This document shows positions 32,047 to 40,642 of a DNA stretch of 64,000 nucleotides, one piece after another (the first letter of the stretch is position 1; the number at the start of each line of letters is the position of its first letter). The stretch is taken from assembly GCF_014297445.1 (NCBI RefSeq), contig NZ_JACORU010000004.1, positions 372,001 to 436,000 on the forward strand, written 5' to 3'. The stretch comes from Ramlibacter albus (GTDB lineage: Bacteria > Pseudomonadota > Gammaproteobacteria > Burkholderiales > Burkholderiaceae_C). The position numbers and the translations under genes were made by a program. Under the pieces are notes generated by a model. It was not told the DNA's origin. It worked only from the letters and a program-made list of their open reading frames with translations, and ran no database searches.

Positions 32047-33201
32047 ATGTCGGCCGTATTCGAAAAACCGTCCCTGCGCCAGCGCGTGGTGCCGTTCCTG
32101 CAGGGCTTCGACGGCCCGCTTGCCTTTGCCATCTTCCTGCTGGCCATGGGGGGCCTGCTCACCATGTATTCGGTGGGCTTCGACTTCGGCAACCGCTTCG
32201 CAGACCACGCGCGCAACATGTTCCTGGCCGGGATGATCATGTTCATCGTGGCGCAGGTGCCGCCGCAGCGGCTGATGAGCTTCGCGATCCCGCTCTACAC
32301 CGTGGGGGTCGCGCTGTTGATCGCCGTGGCCGTGTTCGGCATCACCAAGAAGGGCGCCAGGCGCTGGATCAACGTGGGCATCGTCATCCAGCCCAGCGAG
32401 ATCATGAAGATCGGCATGCCGCTGATGCTGGCCTGGTGGTTCCAGAAGCGCGAGGGCCAGCTGCGCTGGCTGGACTTCGCGGTGGCGGCCGTGCTGCTGG
32501 CGCTGCCGGTGGGGCTCATCATGAAGCAGCCCGACCTGGGCACGTCGCTGCTCGTGCTGTCCGCAGGGGTGTCGGTGATCTTCTTCGCCGGCCTGCCGTG
32601 GAAGCTGGTGGTGCCACCGGTGGTGCTGGGGCTCGTGGCGCTGGTGCTCATCGTCATGTTCGAGTCGCAGATCTGCGCGGAGGGCGTGCGCTGGCCCATC
32701 CTGCACGACTACCAGCAGCAGCGCATCTGCACGCTGCTCGACCCCAGCAAGGACCCGCTGGGCAAGGGCTTCCACATCATCCAGGGCATGATCGCCATCG
32801 GCTCCGGTGGGCTGCTGGGCAAGGGCTTCATGCAGGGCACGCAGACGCACCTGGAGTTCATCCCCGAGCGCACCACGGACTTCATCTTCGCGGCCTATGC
32901 GGAGGAGTTCGGGCTCATGGGCACGGCGTTCCTGATCGTGGCCTTCCTGTTCCTCATCCTGCGCGGGCTGGCGATCGCGCTGGAGGCGCCGACGCTGTTC
33001 TCGCGCCTGCTCGCGGGCGCGGTGACCATGATCTTCTTCACCTACGCGTTCGTGAACATGGGCATGGTCAGCGGCATCCTGCCCGTGGTGGGCGTGCCGT
33101 TGCCCTTCATCAGCTACGGCGGCACGGCCATGGCAACGCTGGGGCTGGGGCTGGGCATATTGATGTCGATCGCGAAGTCCAAGCGGCTGGTGCAGACGTG
33201 A
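32047..33201 (+). CDS. rodA: RodA, SEDS peptidoglycan polymerase for elongation
   Basis: RodA polymerises lateral-wall peptidoglycan with a class B PBP. The 384-residue membrane protein starts MSAVFEKPS, as in related Burkholderiales. It has QPSEIMKIGMP and KQPDLGTSL, the loop PERTTDFIFAAYAEEFG with the expected catalytic aspartate D278, and PFISYGGTA near the end. mreBCD and the partner PBP2 gene are not adjacent here. Instead its stop overlaps a dehydrogenase gene (GTGA), followed by a signalling kinase, an unusual arrangement. Confidence 0.96.
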   Translation: MSAVFEKPSLRQRVVPFLQGFDGPLAFAIFLLAMGGLLTMYSVGFDFGNRFADHARNMFLAGMIMFIVAQVPPQRLMSFAIPLYTVGVALLIAVAVFGITKKGARRWINVGIVIQPSEIMKIGMPLMLAWWFQKREGQLRWLDFAVAAVLLALPVGLIMKQPDLGTSLLVLSAGVSVIFFAGLPWKLVVPPVVLGLVALVLIVMFESQICAEGVRWPILHDYQQQRICTLLDPSKDPLGKGFHIIQGMIAIGSGGLLGKGFMQGTQTHLEFIPERTTDFIFAAYAEEFGLMGTAFLIVAFLFLILRGLAIALEAPTLFSRLLAGAVTMIFFTYAFVNMGMVSGILPVVGVPLPFISYGGTAMATLGLGLGILMSIAKSKRLVQT

Positions 33202-34076
33202 GCGGCACGGTCGCGGTCGTCGGCGTCGGCAACATGGGCGGCGCGATGGCGGCGCACCTGCTGGAGCAGGGCTGGGCGGTGCGGGTGCGCGACATCGATG
33301 CGGCGAAGATGGCGGCGCTCGCGAGGCAGGGTGCCGTGGCCTGCGCGTCGGCGAGCGAAGCGGTGCAAGGCTGCAGCGCGGTGATCGTGTGCGTGGTCGA
33401 TGCGCAGCAGTCGCGCGAGGTGCTCTTCGGCGAGCGCGGCGCGGCCGGCGAGTTGAAGCTGGGCCAGGACGTGCTGCTGTGCCCGACCATCTCACCCGGT
33501 GACGTGGAATCCATCGCCGACGAGCTGCTGCGCTCGGGGGTTTCCACGCTCGACGCGCCCATGTCGGGCGGCCCGGCCCGCGCGCGCGACGGGTCGATGA
33601 GCCTCATGGTTGCGTGTGACGATACGGCGTACGAGCGCCAGCGCGCGCTGCTGGAGGCGCTAAGCCGCAACACCTTCCGCGTCGGCACGCGGCCGGGCGA
33701 CGGGGCGCGGACCAAGCTGGTGAACAACCTGCTGGCCGGCATCAACCTCGCGGGTGCCGCGGAGGTGATGGCGCTGGCGCAGCGCATGGGGCTGAACCTG
33801 GGCCGCACGCTGGACGTGATCGAGCGCTCCAGCGGCCAGAGCTGGATCGGCAGCGATCGCATGCGGCGTGCGATCGCGGGCGACTATGCGCCGCGGGCGC
33901 ACGTCACCCTGCTGGCGAAGGACACGCGGCTGGCGATGGAAGCGGCGCGCGACGCAGGCTTCGAAGGGTCGCTTGGAACCGTGGCAAGAGACACCTTCGC
34001 AAAGGCCCTCCAGGAAGGGCTGGCCGACCTCGACGACGCCGCCCTGTTCAAGCTCTTCAGTCGCGACGTAGACTAG
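33198..34076 (+). CDS. NAD(P)-dependent beta-hydroxyacid dehydrogenase (3-hydroxyisobutyrate dehydrogenase family)
   Basis: The 292-residue protein has the N-terminal nucleotide loop VGVGNMGGAM (8-17), the substrate motif DAPMSGGPARARDGSM (118-133), and the catalytic lysine K172 in TKLVNN with N176. The family oxidises or reduces short beta-hydroxyacids such as 3-hydroxyisobutyrate, tartronate semialdehyde or glyoxylate. The exact substrate cannot be read from the motifs. The start is GTG at 33198, overlapping the rodA stop by four bases. The signalling gene follows after six bases, so all three are probably one transcript. Confidence 0.88.
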   Translation: MSGTVAVVGVGNMGGAMAAHLLEQGWAVRVRDIDAAKMAALARQGAVACASASEAVQGCSAVIVCVVDAQQSREVLFGERGAAGELKLGQDVLLCPTISPGDVESIADELLRSGVSTLDAPMSGGPARARDGSMSLMVACDDTAYERQRALLEALSRNTFRVGTRPGDGARTKLVNNLLAGINLAGAAEVMALAQRMGLNLGRTLDVIERSSGQSWIGSDRMRRAIAGDYAPRAHVTLLAKDTRLAMEAARDAGFEGSLGTVARDTFAKALQEGLADLDDAALFKLFSRDVD

Positions 34077-34082
34077 CGGTCG

Positions 34083-36170
34083 ATGACGACCATCCTGATC
34101 GTCGAGGACGACGACGCCATCCGCAACAACATCGGCCGGCTGCTGCGGCTCGAGGGCTACGACATCGTCGCGGCCGTCAACGGGCGCGAGGGGCTGGAGC
34201 TGGCGCGCGAGCTCAAGCCGGATGTGGTGATCACCGACGTCAGCATGCCGGAGATGGACGGCTTCGAGCTGCTGGAAGCGATCCGCGCCGAGCGCGCGCT
34301 TTCGGCGACGTCCGTGATGATGCTCACCGCACTCGACGACCGCGCGAGCATGCGCCGCGGCATGACTTCCGGCGCGGACGACTACCTCGCCAAGCCATTC
34401 ACGCGCGTCGAGCTGCTCGAAGCGCTGGAGGGCCTGTTCAAGAAGCGCACGCGCGTCGAGGAGACGATCCAGACGGCGGTGCAGGCGCGCGAGGAGCACC
34501 TGCGGCGCGCCTTCACCGCGAGCCTGGGCGGCAACCACGTGCCCGACAAGTTCGGCCTCGAGCCGCCGGCCGGCGCCGTGACCGACCAGGTGATCAACGC
34601 GACGGTGCTGTTCTCGGACATCCGCAACTTCACCTCGCTGGCCGAGAAGCTGAACTCGGCCGAAGTCGCGGAGCTGCTCACCTACTACTTCGAGCGCACG
34701 TGCGAGCCGGTGCTGACCAACGGCGGCCGCCACCTCAAGTTCATCGGCGACGGCCTGATGGCCGTGTTCTCGGACACGATGTCGGGCACGTCCCCGCTGC
34801 CGGCAGCGCGCCGCGCGGTGTCGGCGGCGCTGGCGATGGCGCTCGCGGCCCACGAATTCCGCAGCTGGCTCGACAAGCGCTTCGCGCAGCGGGGCCTGCC
34901 GCCCTTCGCGATCGGCGTGGGCCTGCATGCGGGCGAAGTGACGATCTGCCGCCTGGGCACGATCCAGAACAAGGAGACAACCGCCATCGGCGACACGGTG
35001 AACACCGCGGCGCGGCTGGAGGCGTCCAGCAAGGAGCTGGGCTGGACGGTGGTGGCGAGCGACGCGGTGCTGCGGCAGGCGGGCGAGGGCGTGCAGACCG
35101 GCGGCATGACGTCGCTGGACGTGCGCGGGCGCATCGGCTTCGTGGACGTGGCCGAGATCACGGGGCTCGTCACGAATCTCCAGGACAAGCGCCACGGCAT
35201 GGCCACGCTCACCGAGCGCGCCAACGAGATCCGCGCCGCGGTGCAGGTCAACTCCGAGATCACCGCACGCGCGGTGAAGGGCGCGCTCAAGTCCAAGCTG
35301 TCCGCGCTGAAGGAGCACCAGTTCCAGCCCGGGCAGGAGCCGCTGCGCCTGAAGGGCTACCGCCTCACCCGCAAGATCGGCGCGGGCGGGATGACCGAGG
35401 TCTACCTCGCGGTGCGCGAGACCGACGGCCTGCCCGTGGTGTTGAAGGTGCTGGATGCCGCCGGCAAGGGCATGAGCGAACACCTGTCGCGCTTCATCCA
35501 GGAATACACGCTGCTGTCGAGGATCGAGGACCCCCACGTGATCAGGATCTACGACCAGGGCTTCACCGACGACCACGCGTACATCGCCATGGAGTACTTC
35601 GAACGCGGCGACCTGCGCTCCGAGCTCAACCAGGGCATGACGCAGCCGCGCGTGCTGGAGGTGATGGTGCAGGTGACGCGCGCGCTCGACGCCATCCATG
35701 CCCGCGGCATCATCCACCGCGACCTCAAGCCGGAGAACATCATGCTGCGCCCCGATGGCTCGGTGGCGCTGGCGGACTTCGGCGTGGCCAAGTCGATGCT
35801 GCAGCCGGAGAACTTCGCGCTGACCGAAACGCGCCACGGCGACGTGGTGGGCACGCCTTACTACCTGAGCCCGGAACAGGCTTCGGGGCAGCGCATCACG
35901 CCGGCCACCGACCTCTACAGCCTGGGCATCATGATGTTCGAGATGCTCACGGGCGAGCGGCCCTACCGCGCCGAGTCGCTGGACCTGCTGCTGGCGCGTC
36001 ACCTGTCCGCGCCCACGCCGCAGCTGCCGGACTCGCATGCGGCGCTGCAGCCCGTGCTGGAGCTGCTGATGGCCAAGAAGCCCGAGGACCGCTACAAGTC
36101 CGCACGCGCCCTGCTGCAGGACCTGGAGGACCGCGCACTGCTGAGGACGGTGGCGGGCGGCAAACATTGA
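34083..36170 (+). CDS. Three-domain signalling protein: receiver, class III nucleotide cyclase, Ser/Thr protein kinase
   Basis: The 695-residue protein has three complete signalling modules. Residues 1-120 are a response-regulator receiver (phospho-acceptor D52, K104). Residues about 170-350 are a class III cyclase with metal aspartates D179 (FSDIRNFTS) and D223 (IGDGLMAVF). K219 and D304 (AIGDTVNTAARLE) at the base-selecting positions favour ATP, and N307 and R311 are the transition-state residues. Residues about 425-690 are a Hanks-type kinase with glycine loop IGAGGMTEVYLA, K455, HRDLKPEN (545-552), DFG (565-567) and SPEQASG. A charged linker (about 365-420) joins the last two. No membrane segment is seen, so it should be cytoplasmic. 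All catalytic residues appear intact. A cognate histidine kinase is not nearby. Confidence 0.93.
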   Translation: MTTILIVEDDDAIRNNIGRLLRLEGYDIVAAVNGREGLELARELKPDVVITDVSMPEMDGFELLEAIRAERALSATSVMMLTALDDRASMRRGMTSGADDYLAKPFTRVELLEALEGLFKKRTRVEETIQTAVQAREEHLRRAFTASLGGNHVPDKFGLEPPAGAVTDQVINATVLFSDIRNFTSLAEKLNSAEVAELLTYYFERTCEPVLTNGGRHLKFIGDGLMAVFSDTMSGTSPLPAARRAVSAALAMALAAHEFRSWLDKRFAQRGLPPFAIGVGLHAGEVTICRLGTIQNKETTAIGDTVNTAARLEASSKELGWTVVASDAVLRQAGEGVQTGGMTSLDVRGRIGFVDVAEITGLVTNLQDKRHGMATLTERANEIRAAVQVNSEITARAVKGALKSKLSALKEHQFQPGQEPLRLKGYRLTRKIGAGGMTEVYLAVRETDGLPVVLKVLDAAGKGMSEHLSRFIQEYTLLSRIEDPHVIRIYDQGFTDDHAYIAMEYFERGDLRSELNQGMTQPRVLEVMVQVTRALDAIHARGIIHRDLKPENIMLRPDGSVALADFGVAKSMLQPENFALTETRHGDVVGTPYYLSPEQASGQRITPATDLYSLGIMMFEMLTGERPYRAESLDLLLARHLSAPTPQLPDSHAALQPVLELLMAKKPEDRYKSARALLQDLEDRALLRTVAGGKH

Positions 36171-36195
36171 CACAGGCGGGCTTTTTGGCCGCGCC

Positions 36196-36201
36196 TAGAA
36201 T
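36196..36201 (+). promoter_or_regulatory. Probable -10 box of tldD, six bases before the start codon
   Basis: TAGAAT within CGCCTAGAAT ends six bases before the tldD ATG. A perfect TTGACA lies at 36167-36172 over the stop of the upstream gene, but its 23-base spacing is too long for an ordinary sigma-70 promoter. Confidence 0.45.
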
Positions 36202-36207
36202 GGACTG

Positions 36208-37668
36208 ATGATTTCCCGCGAACCCACCGTCGAACGGCTTGCCGTTGCCCGCCGCCTGCTGCTGGAGCCCTTCGGCCTCGACGAAACCCACCTGTCCCGC
36301 GCGCTGGGCGAGATCCAGGCGCATGCCGTCGACGACGCCGACCTGTATTTCCAGTACACGCGCAGCGAAGGCTGGAGCCTCGAGGAAGGCATCGTCAAGA
36401 CCGGCAGCTTCAGCATCGACCAGGGCGTGGGCGTGCGCGCGGTCAGCGGCGAGAAGACGGCGTTTGCGTACTCGGACGACATCTCCGAGGCGTCGCTGCT
36501 CGATGCGGCGCGCACGGTGCGTTCCATCTCCGCCGCGGCGAAGAGCGCGCGCCGCAAGGTGGCCGCGCAGAAGGTGGCGCACAGCCGCACGCTGTACCAG
36601 GGGCTCGATCCGATCGGTTCCCTCGACAGCACGGCCAAGGTCCAGCTGCTCGAGAGGGTGGAGCGCCTCGCCCGCTCGAAGGACCCGCGCATCGTGCAGG
36701 TGATGGCGGGGCTTGCCAGCGAATACGACGTGGTGATGGTTGCTCGGGCGGATGGCACGCTGGCCGCCGACGTGCGCCCGCTCGTGCGCCTGTCGGTGAC
36801 GGTGATCGCCGAACAGAACGGCCGCCGGGAGATGGGCTCCGGTGGCGGCGGCGGCCGCTTCGGCCTTGCGTACTTCGACGAAGGGCGCATCCAGGCTTAC
36901 GTGCAGGACGCGGTGAAGGCGGCGCTGACCAACCTCGAGTCGCGTCCCGCGCCCGCGGGCGAGATGACCGTGGTGCTCGGCCCCGGCTGGCCCGGCATCC
37001 TGCTGCACGAGGCGGTGGGCCACGGCCTCGAAGGCGACTTCAACCGCAAGGGCTCCAGCGCGTTCTCGGGCCGCGTGGGCCAGCGCGTCGCCGCCAAGGG
37101 CGTGACGGTGCTGGACGACGGCACCATTGCCGACCGCCGCGGCTCGCTCAACGTGGATGACGAGGGCCACGCGAGCCAGCGCAACGTGCTGATCGAAGAC
37201 GGCATCCTGCGCGGTTACATCCAGGATTCGCTCAACGCGCGCCTGATGGGCGTCGCGCCCACCGGAAACGGCCGGCGCGAGAGCTATGCGCACATCCCCA
37301 TGCCGCGCATGACCAACACCTACATGCTGGGCGGCGAGCACACGCCCGACGAGATCGTCGCCAGCATCAAGAAGGGGCTCTACGCCACCAACTTCGGCGG
37401 CGGGCAGGTGGACATCACCTCCGGCAAGTTCGTGTTCTCGGCGAGCGAGGCGTACTGGGTGGAGAACGGCAAGGTGCTCTACCCCGTGAAGGGCGCCACC
37501 ATCGTCGGCAACGGCCCGGACGCGCTCACGCGCGTGTCGATGATCGGCAACGACATGAAGCTGGACACCGGCGTGGGCACCTGCGGCAAGGAGGGGCAGA
37601 GCGTGCCGGTGGGCGTGGGGCAGCCCACGCTGCGCATCGACGCCTTGACCGTGGGCGGCACCGCGTAA
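36208..37668 (+). CDS. tldD: TldD, metalloprotease subunit (TldD/TldE type)
   Basis: TldD with TldE (PmbA) forms a zinc protease that trims unfolded or modified peptides, and it acts in microcin maturation and antitoxin turnover in other bacteria. The 486-residue protein has the zinc motif HEAVGH (267-272) followed by GLEGDF. Glycine-rich strands follow, and near the end GTCGKEGQSVPVGVGQPTLR, the family C-terminus. tldE is not in the window. Transcription probably starts at or near the ATG, judging from the adjacent -10 box. Confidence 0.95.
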   Translation: MISREPTVERLAVARRLLLEPFGLDETHLSRALGEIQAHAVDDADLYFQYTRSEGWSLEEGIVKTGSFSIDQGVGVRAVSGEKTAFAYSDDISEASLLDAARTVRSISAAAKSARRKVAAQKVAHSRTLYQGLDPIGSLDSTAKVQLLERVERLARSKDPRIVQVMAGLASEYDVVMVARADGTLAADVRPLVRLSVTVIAEQNGRREMGSGGGGGRFGLAYFDEGRIQAYVQDAVKAALTNLESRPAPAGEMTVVLGPGWPGILLHEAVGHGLEGDFNRKGSSAFSGRVGQRVAAKGVTVLDDGTIADRRGSLNVDDEGHASQRNVLIEDGILRGYIQDSLNARLMGVAPTGNGRRESYAHIPMPRMTNTYMLGGEHTPDEIVASIKKGLYATNFGGGQVDITSGKFVFSASEAYWVENGKVLYPVKGATIVGNGPDALTRVSMIGNDMKLDTGVGTCGKEGQSVPVGVGQPTLRIDALTVGGTA

Positions 37669-37674
37669 GGCACC

Positions 37675-38253
37675 ATGCCGCGCAACTCGCGCCTGTCCGT
37701 CGACCCGTCGACGAACCTGCCGGACATCAACACGTTCGGCCAGCTCAGCAACTTCCTGCGCGGCGCGGTTGCCGACGAGGACAGCCGCAATTTCTCCGAG
37801 AGCATGGGCCAGCTGGCGACCCGCATCGAGTCGATCGTGGCGAGCTTGCGCCTGTCGCAGCAGCGCGTGGTCGTCGCGCCGATGCTGGTGGACATGCTCA
37901 CTGTGCTGCGGGCCCATCGCCACCTCGTCGTCAACCTCGGCCTGCCATGGCGGGGCCTCTACGAATACGCGTCCTACCTGCAGGCCCTGAACAACTTCCG
38001 AGTGCTGATCGGGCAGTGGCTGCTCGATGGCGGCCCGCGCAGCACGCAGCTGGCGCTGACCGCGGAGGACTTCGAGCTGATCGCCTGGCGCACGCTGGGC
38101 GAGGGCATGCTGCTGGTGGACATGTACGAGGACTGGATCTCGCGCGAACCGGACGACTTCGAGTCCACCCAGCCGCAGCAAAGCGCCCTGGGGCAGCTGT
38201 CGGAGCCGCAGGTGCAGCGGGCGATCCAGTGGTGGAAGAAACTGCGGCTGTGA
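37675..38253 (+). CDS. Conserved-looking protein of unknown function
   Basis: I do not recognise this 192-residue product. It is predicted mostly helical with no signal peptide or membrane segment, and contains repeated hydrophobic helices (for example VVAPMLVDMLTVLRAHRHL) and a Trp-rich end (IQWWKKLRL). It begins six bases after tldD, so it is probably co-transcribed. It ends where the aroG leader region begins: a GTG at 38250 in the leader frame overlaps its stop. Codon use and GC content look like the neighbours, so there is no sign of recent transfer. Confidence 0.8.
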   Translation: MPRNSRLSVDPSTNLPDINTFGQLSNFLRGAVADEDSRNFSESMGQLATRIESIVASLRLSQQRVVVAPMLVDMLTVLRAHRHLVVNLGLPWRGLYEYASYLQALNNFRVLIGQWLLDGGPRSTQLALTAEDFELIAWRTLGEGMLLVDMYEDWISREPDDFESTQPQQSALGQLSEPQVQRAIQWWKKLRL

Positions 38254-38259
38254 TACATT
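38254..38259 (+). promoter_or_regulatory. Possible extended -10 for the aroG leader transcript
   Basis: TGATACATT contains TACATT preceded by TG one base upstream, an extended -10 arrangement, ending eight bases before the leader peptide ATG at 38268. No -35 box is evident, which extended -10 promoters can tolerate. Read-through from tldD is an alternative. Confidence 0.35.
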
Positions 38260-38267
38260 CGGCTCCA

Positions 38268-38357
38268 ATGCGTCCCGCGTCCCATTTCTTTTTTGGCTAC
38301 TTTTGGTTCTCCACGCCCCCGGCGGTCGAGAGTCCCAGTCGTACGCGCAAGAAGTAG
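38268..38357 (+). CDS. Aromatic-rich leader peptide of the DAHP synthase attenuator
   Basis: This 29-codon open frame encodes a peptide with HFFFGYFWF at residues 6-14: five Phe, one Tyr and one Trp in nine codons. It ends with a basic tail (RTRKK) and TAG at 38355. A Rho-independent terminator follows 20 bases after the stop, before the DAHP synthase gene. This is the layout of a transcription attenuator that senses charged aromatic tRNAs, as in pheL/trpL leaders. An in-frame GTG at 38250 would lengthen it by six residues. Neither start has a clear Shine-Dalgarno sequence. Confidence 0.82.
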   Translation: MRPASHFFFGYFWFSTPPAVESPSRTRKK

Positions 38358-38386
38358 ACGCAAGGACCCACGAAACGAACCGCCGG
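38319..38386 (+). promoter_or_regulatory. Predicted antiterminator pairing for aroG attenuation
   Basis: CCGGCGGT at 38319-38326, inside the leader peptide frame just after the aromatic codons, is identical to the 3' arm of the terminator. It can therefore pair with ACCGCCGG at 38379-38386, the terminator's 5' arm. A ribosome stalled on the Phe/Tyr codons would leave this segment free to form the antiterminator. The detail of what blocks it under amino acid excess is not clear from sequence. Confidence 0.6.
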
Positions 38387-38407
38387 AACCCCCGGCGGTT
38401 TTTTTTT
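38378..38407 (+). terminator. Attenuator terminator upstream of aroG
   Basis: A perfect nine-base-pair stem (AACCGCCGG at 38378-38386 with CCGGCGGTT at 38392-38400), a five-base loop and nine T (38399-38407) lie between the leader peptide and the DAHP synthase start. It would stop transcription unless the antiterminator forms. Confidence 0.88.
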
Positions 38408-38430
38408 GACCTCCACGGAAGAAACCGCCC

Positions 38431-39552
<1,122 letters not shown>

Positions 39553-39578
39553 AAGGACACGTCGGCTGTCAGCTTGTA

Positions 39579-39607
39579 TTTACAGGTCGTAACTGTTGGA
39601 CTATATT
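39579..39607 (+). promoter_or_regulatory. Sigma-70-type promoter for the 39644 gene
   Basis: TTTACA (39579-39584), a 17-base spacer and TATATT (39602-39607) make the best consensus promoter noticed in the window. The predicted start near 39614 leaves a leader of about 30 bases before the ATG. The local sequence is much more AT-rich than its surroundings. Confidence 0.65.
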
Positions 39608-39643
39608 TGTTGCCATCTGAGCTAGCAGTACCGGCCAACCGAC

Positions 39644-40642
39644 ATGTCCATCGACCTGCCCACCCTTCGACTGGGTCTTGCGGGGTTCACCCTCGAGCAG
39701 CAGGAGCGCGCCGTTCGTGCCCTGCAGCAGGTGAGCCCGCCCCAGGTGGGCTGGACGGTTGCCTCGTTCGGCGACGCCGACGCGTGGTGGGCGCACGGTT
39801 CGCGCTGCTCGCTGGTCACGCCCAGCGTGATGCGGGTGGCGCCGGGTGAGCCGACCGCTCGCTCGCTGCAGGTCAACCTGGCCGAAGTGGACCGGCCGCT
39901 GGCTTTCGCCAAGCCCGTCCCGTCGCCCCAGTTCGACCGCGCCTACCAGTTCGACCTGGACGACCTCGAGGAAGTCCGCGGCGTCGTCGAGAAATTCACC
40001 GCCTGGCACCAGCCCCTGGTGGCGCAGTACGGGCTCGCCGCATGCCTGGTGGACCACTACAGTGCGCTTGGCCCGGGCGTTTTCGACGTGGTGCTCGAAG
40101 GCTCGCTCATCGCCGTGGTGGACATGCGTGGCAGCGTGGGCGTGCTGCCCACCGTGGGCGCCGCCGACTTCGCCGACGCCATGTGGCGCCGCCGCGAGGA
40201 CCGCTCGGCGATGCCCGAGGCGTTCGTGAAGGCGACCGTGTCGCACGTGATGTGGCAGTACGCGCTGCGCACGCGCCGCGACCTGCTGCCGCTGCACTAC
40301 CGCTCGGAACCGCTTTATTTCCGCCGGCCGCCGCGGCTGCCGCAGCAGGCCCTGAAGGACGCCCACCTGCTGCTGCTGCGCGAGCTCGCCATGGGGCCCG
40401 GCACCTTCCAGGAACTCGAACAGCGCACGGGACTCGTTGGGGTGCAGCTGGCGCGGCCCCTGGCCGCGCTCTACTACGTGGGGTCGATCACGTCGAACCC
40501 GAAGCGGGCGTCACCCGCCTCGTTGCAAAGGCAGGGCATGGGGGACTCCTCGCAGCACTCCGGGCCGAACTCGCACCTGGAGCCGCAACGGCCCTTTCCG
40601 GTCCGCAACGACCTTACCGCGCCGGCGCCGCTGATGCGCTGA
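39644..40642 (+). CDS. Uncharacterised protein with winged-helix-like C-terminal region
   Basis: I do not recognise this 332-residue product. The first 200 residues look globular and soluble (mixed strands such as FDVVLEGSLIAVVDMRG). Residues about 240-285 (LLLLRELAMGPGTFQELEQRTG, then VQLARPLAALYYVGSITSNP) resemble a winged helix-turn-helix with its recognition helix and wing. The last 45 residues are polar and low-complexity. It has its own good promoter. Its 3' end overlaps the convergent mpl gene by 29 bases. It could be a DNA-binding regulator, but no target is evident. Confidence 0.75.
   Translation: MSIDLPTLRLGLAGFTLEQQERAVRALQQVSPPQVGWTVASFGDADAWWAHGSRCSLVTPSVMRVAPGEPTARSLQVNLAEVDRPLAFAKPVPSPQFDRAYQFDLDDLEEVRGVVEKFTAWHQPLVAQYGLAACLVDHYSALGPGVFDVVLEGSLIAVVDMRGSVGVLPTVGAADFADAMWRRREDRSAMPEAFVKATVSHVMWQYALRTRRDLLPLHYRSEPLYFRRPPRLPQQALKDAHLLLLRELAMGPGTFQELEQRTGLVGVQLARPLAALYYVGSITSNPKRASPASLQRQGMGDSSQHSGPNSHLEPQRPFPVRNDLTAPAPLMR

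Noticed and set aside
34083..36170. PASTA-type, wall-sensing kinase like PknB
   Set aside because: There are no PASTA repeats and no membrane segment, so direct sensing of wall fragments is not supported. Only the rodA linkage is similar.
36167..36201. TTGACA...TAGAAT as a standard sigma-70 promoter for tldD
   Set aside because: The spacing is 23 bases, outside the normal 16-18. Only the -10 element was retained as a candidate.
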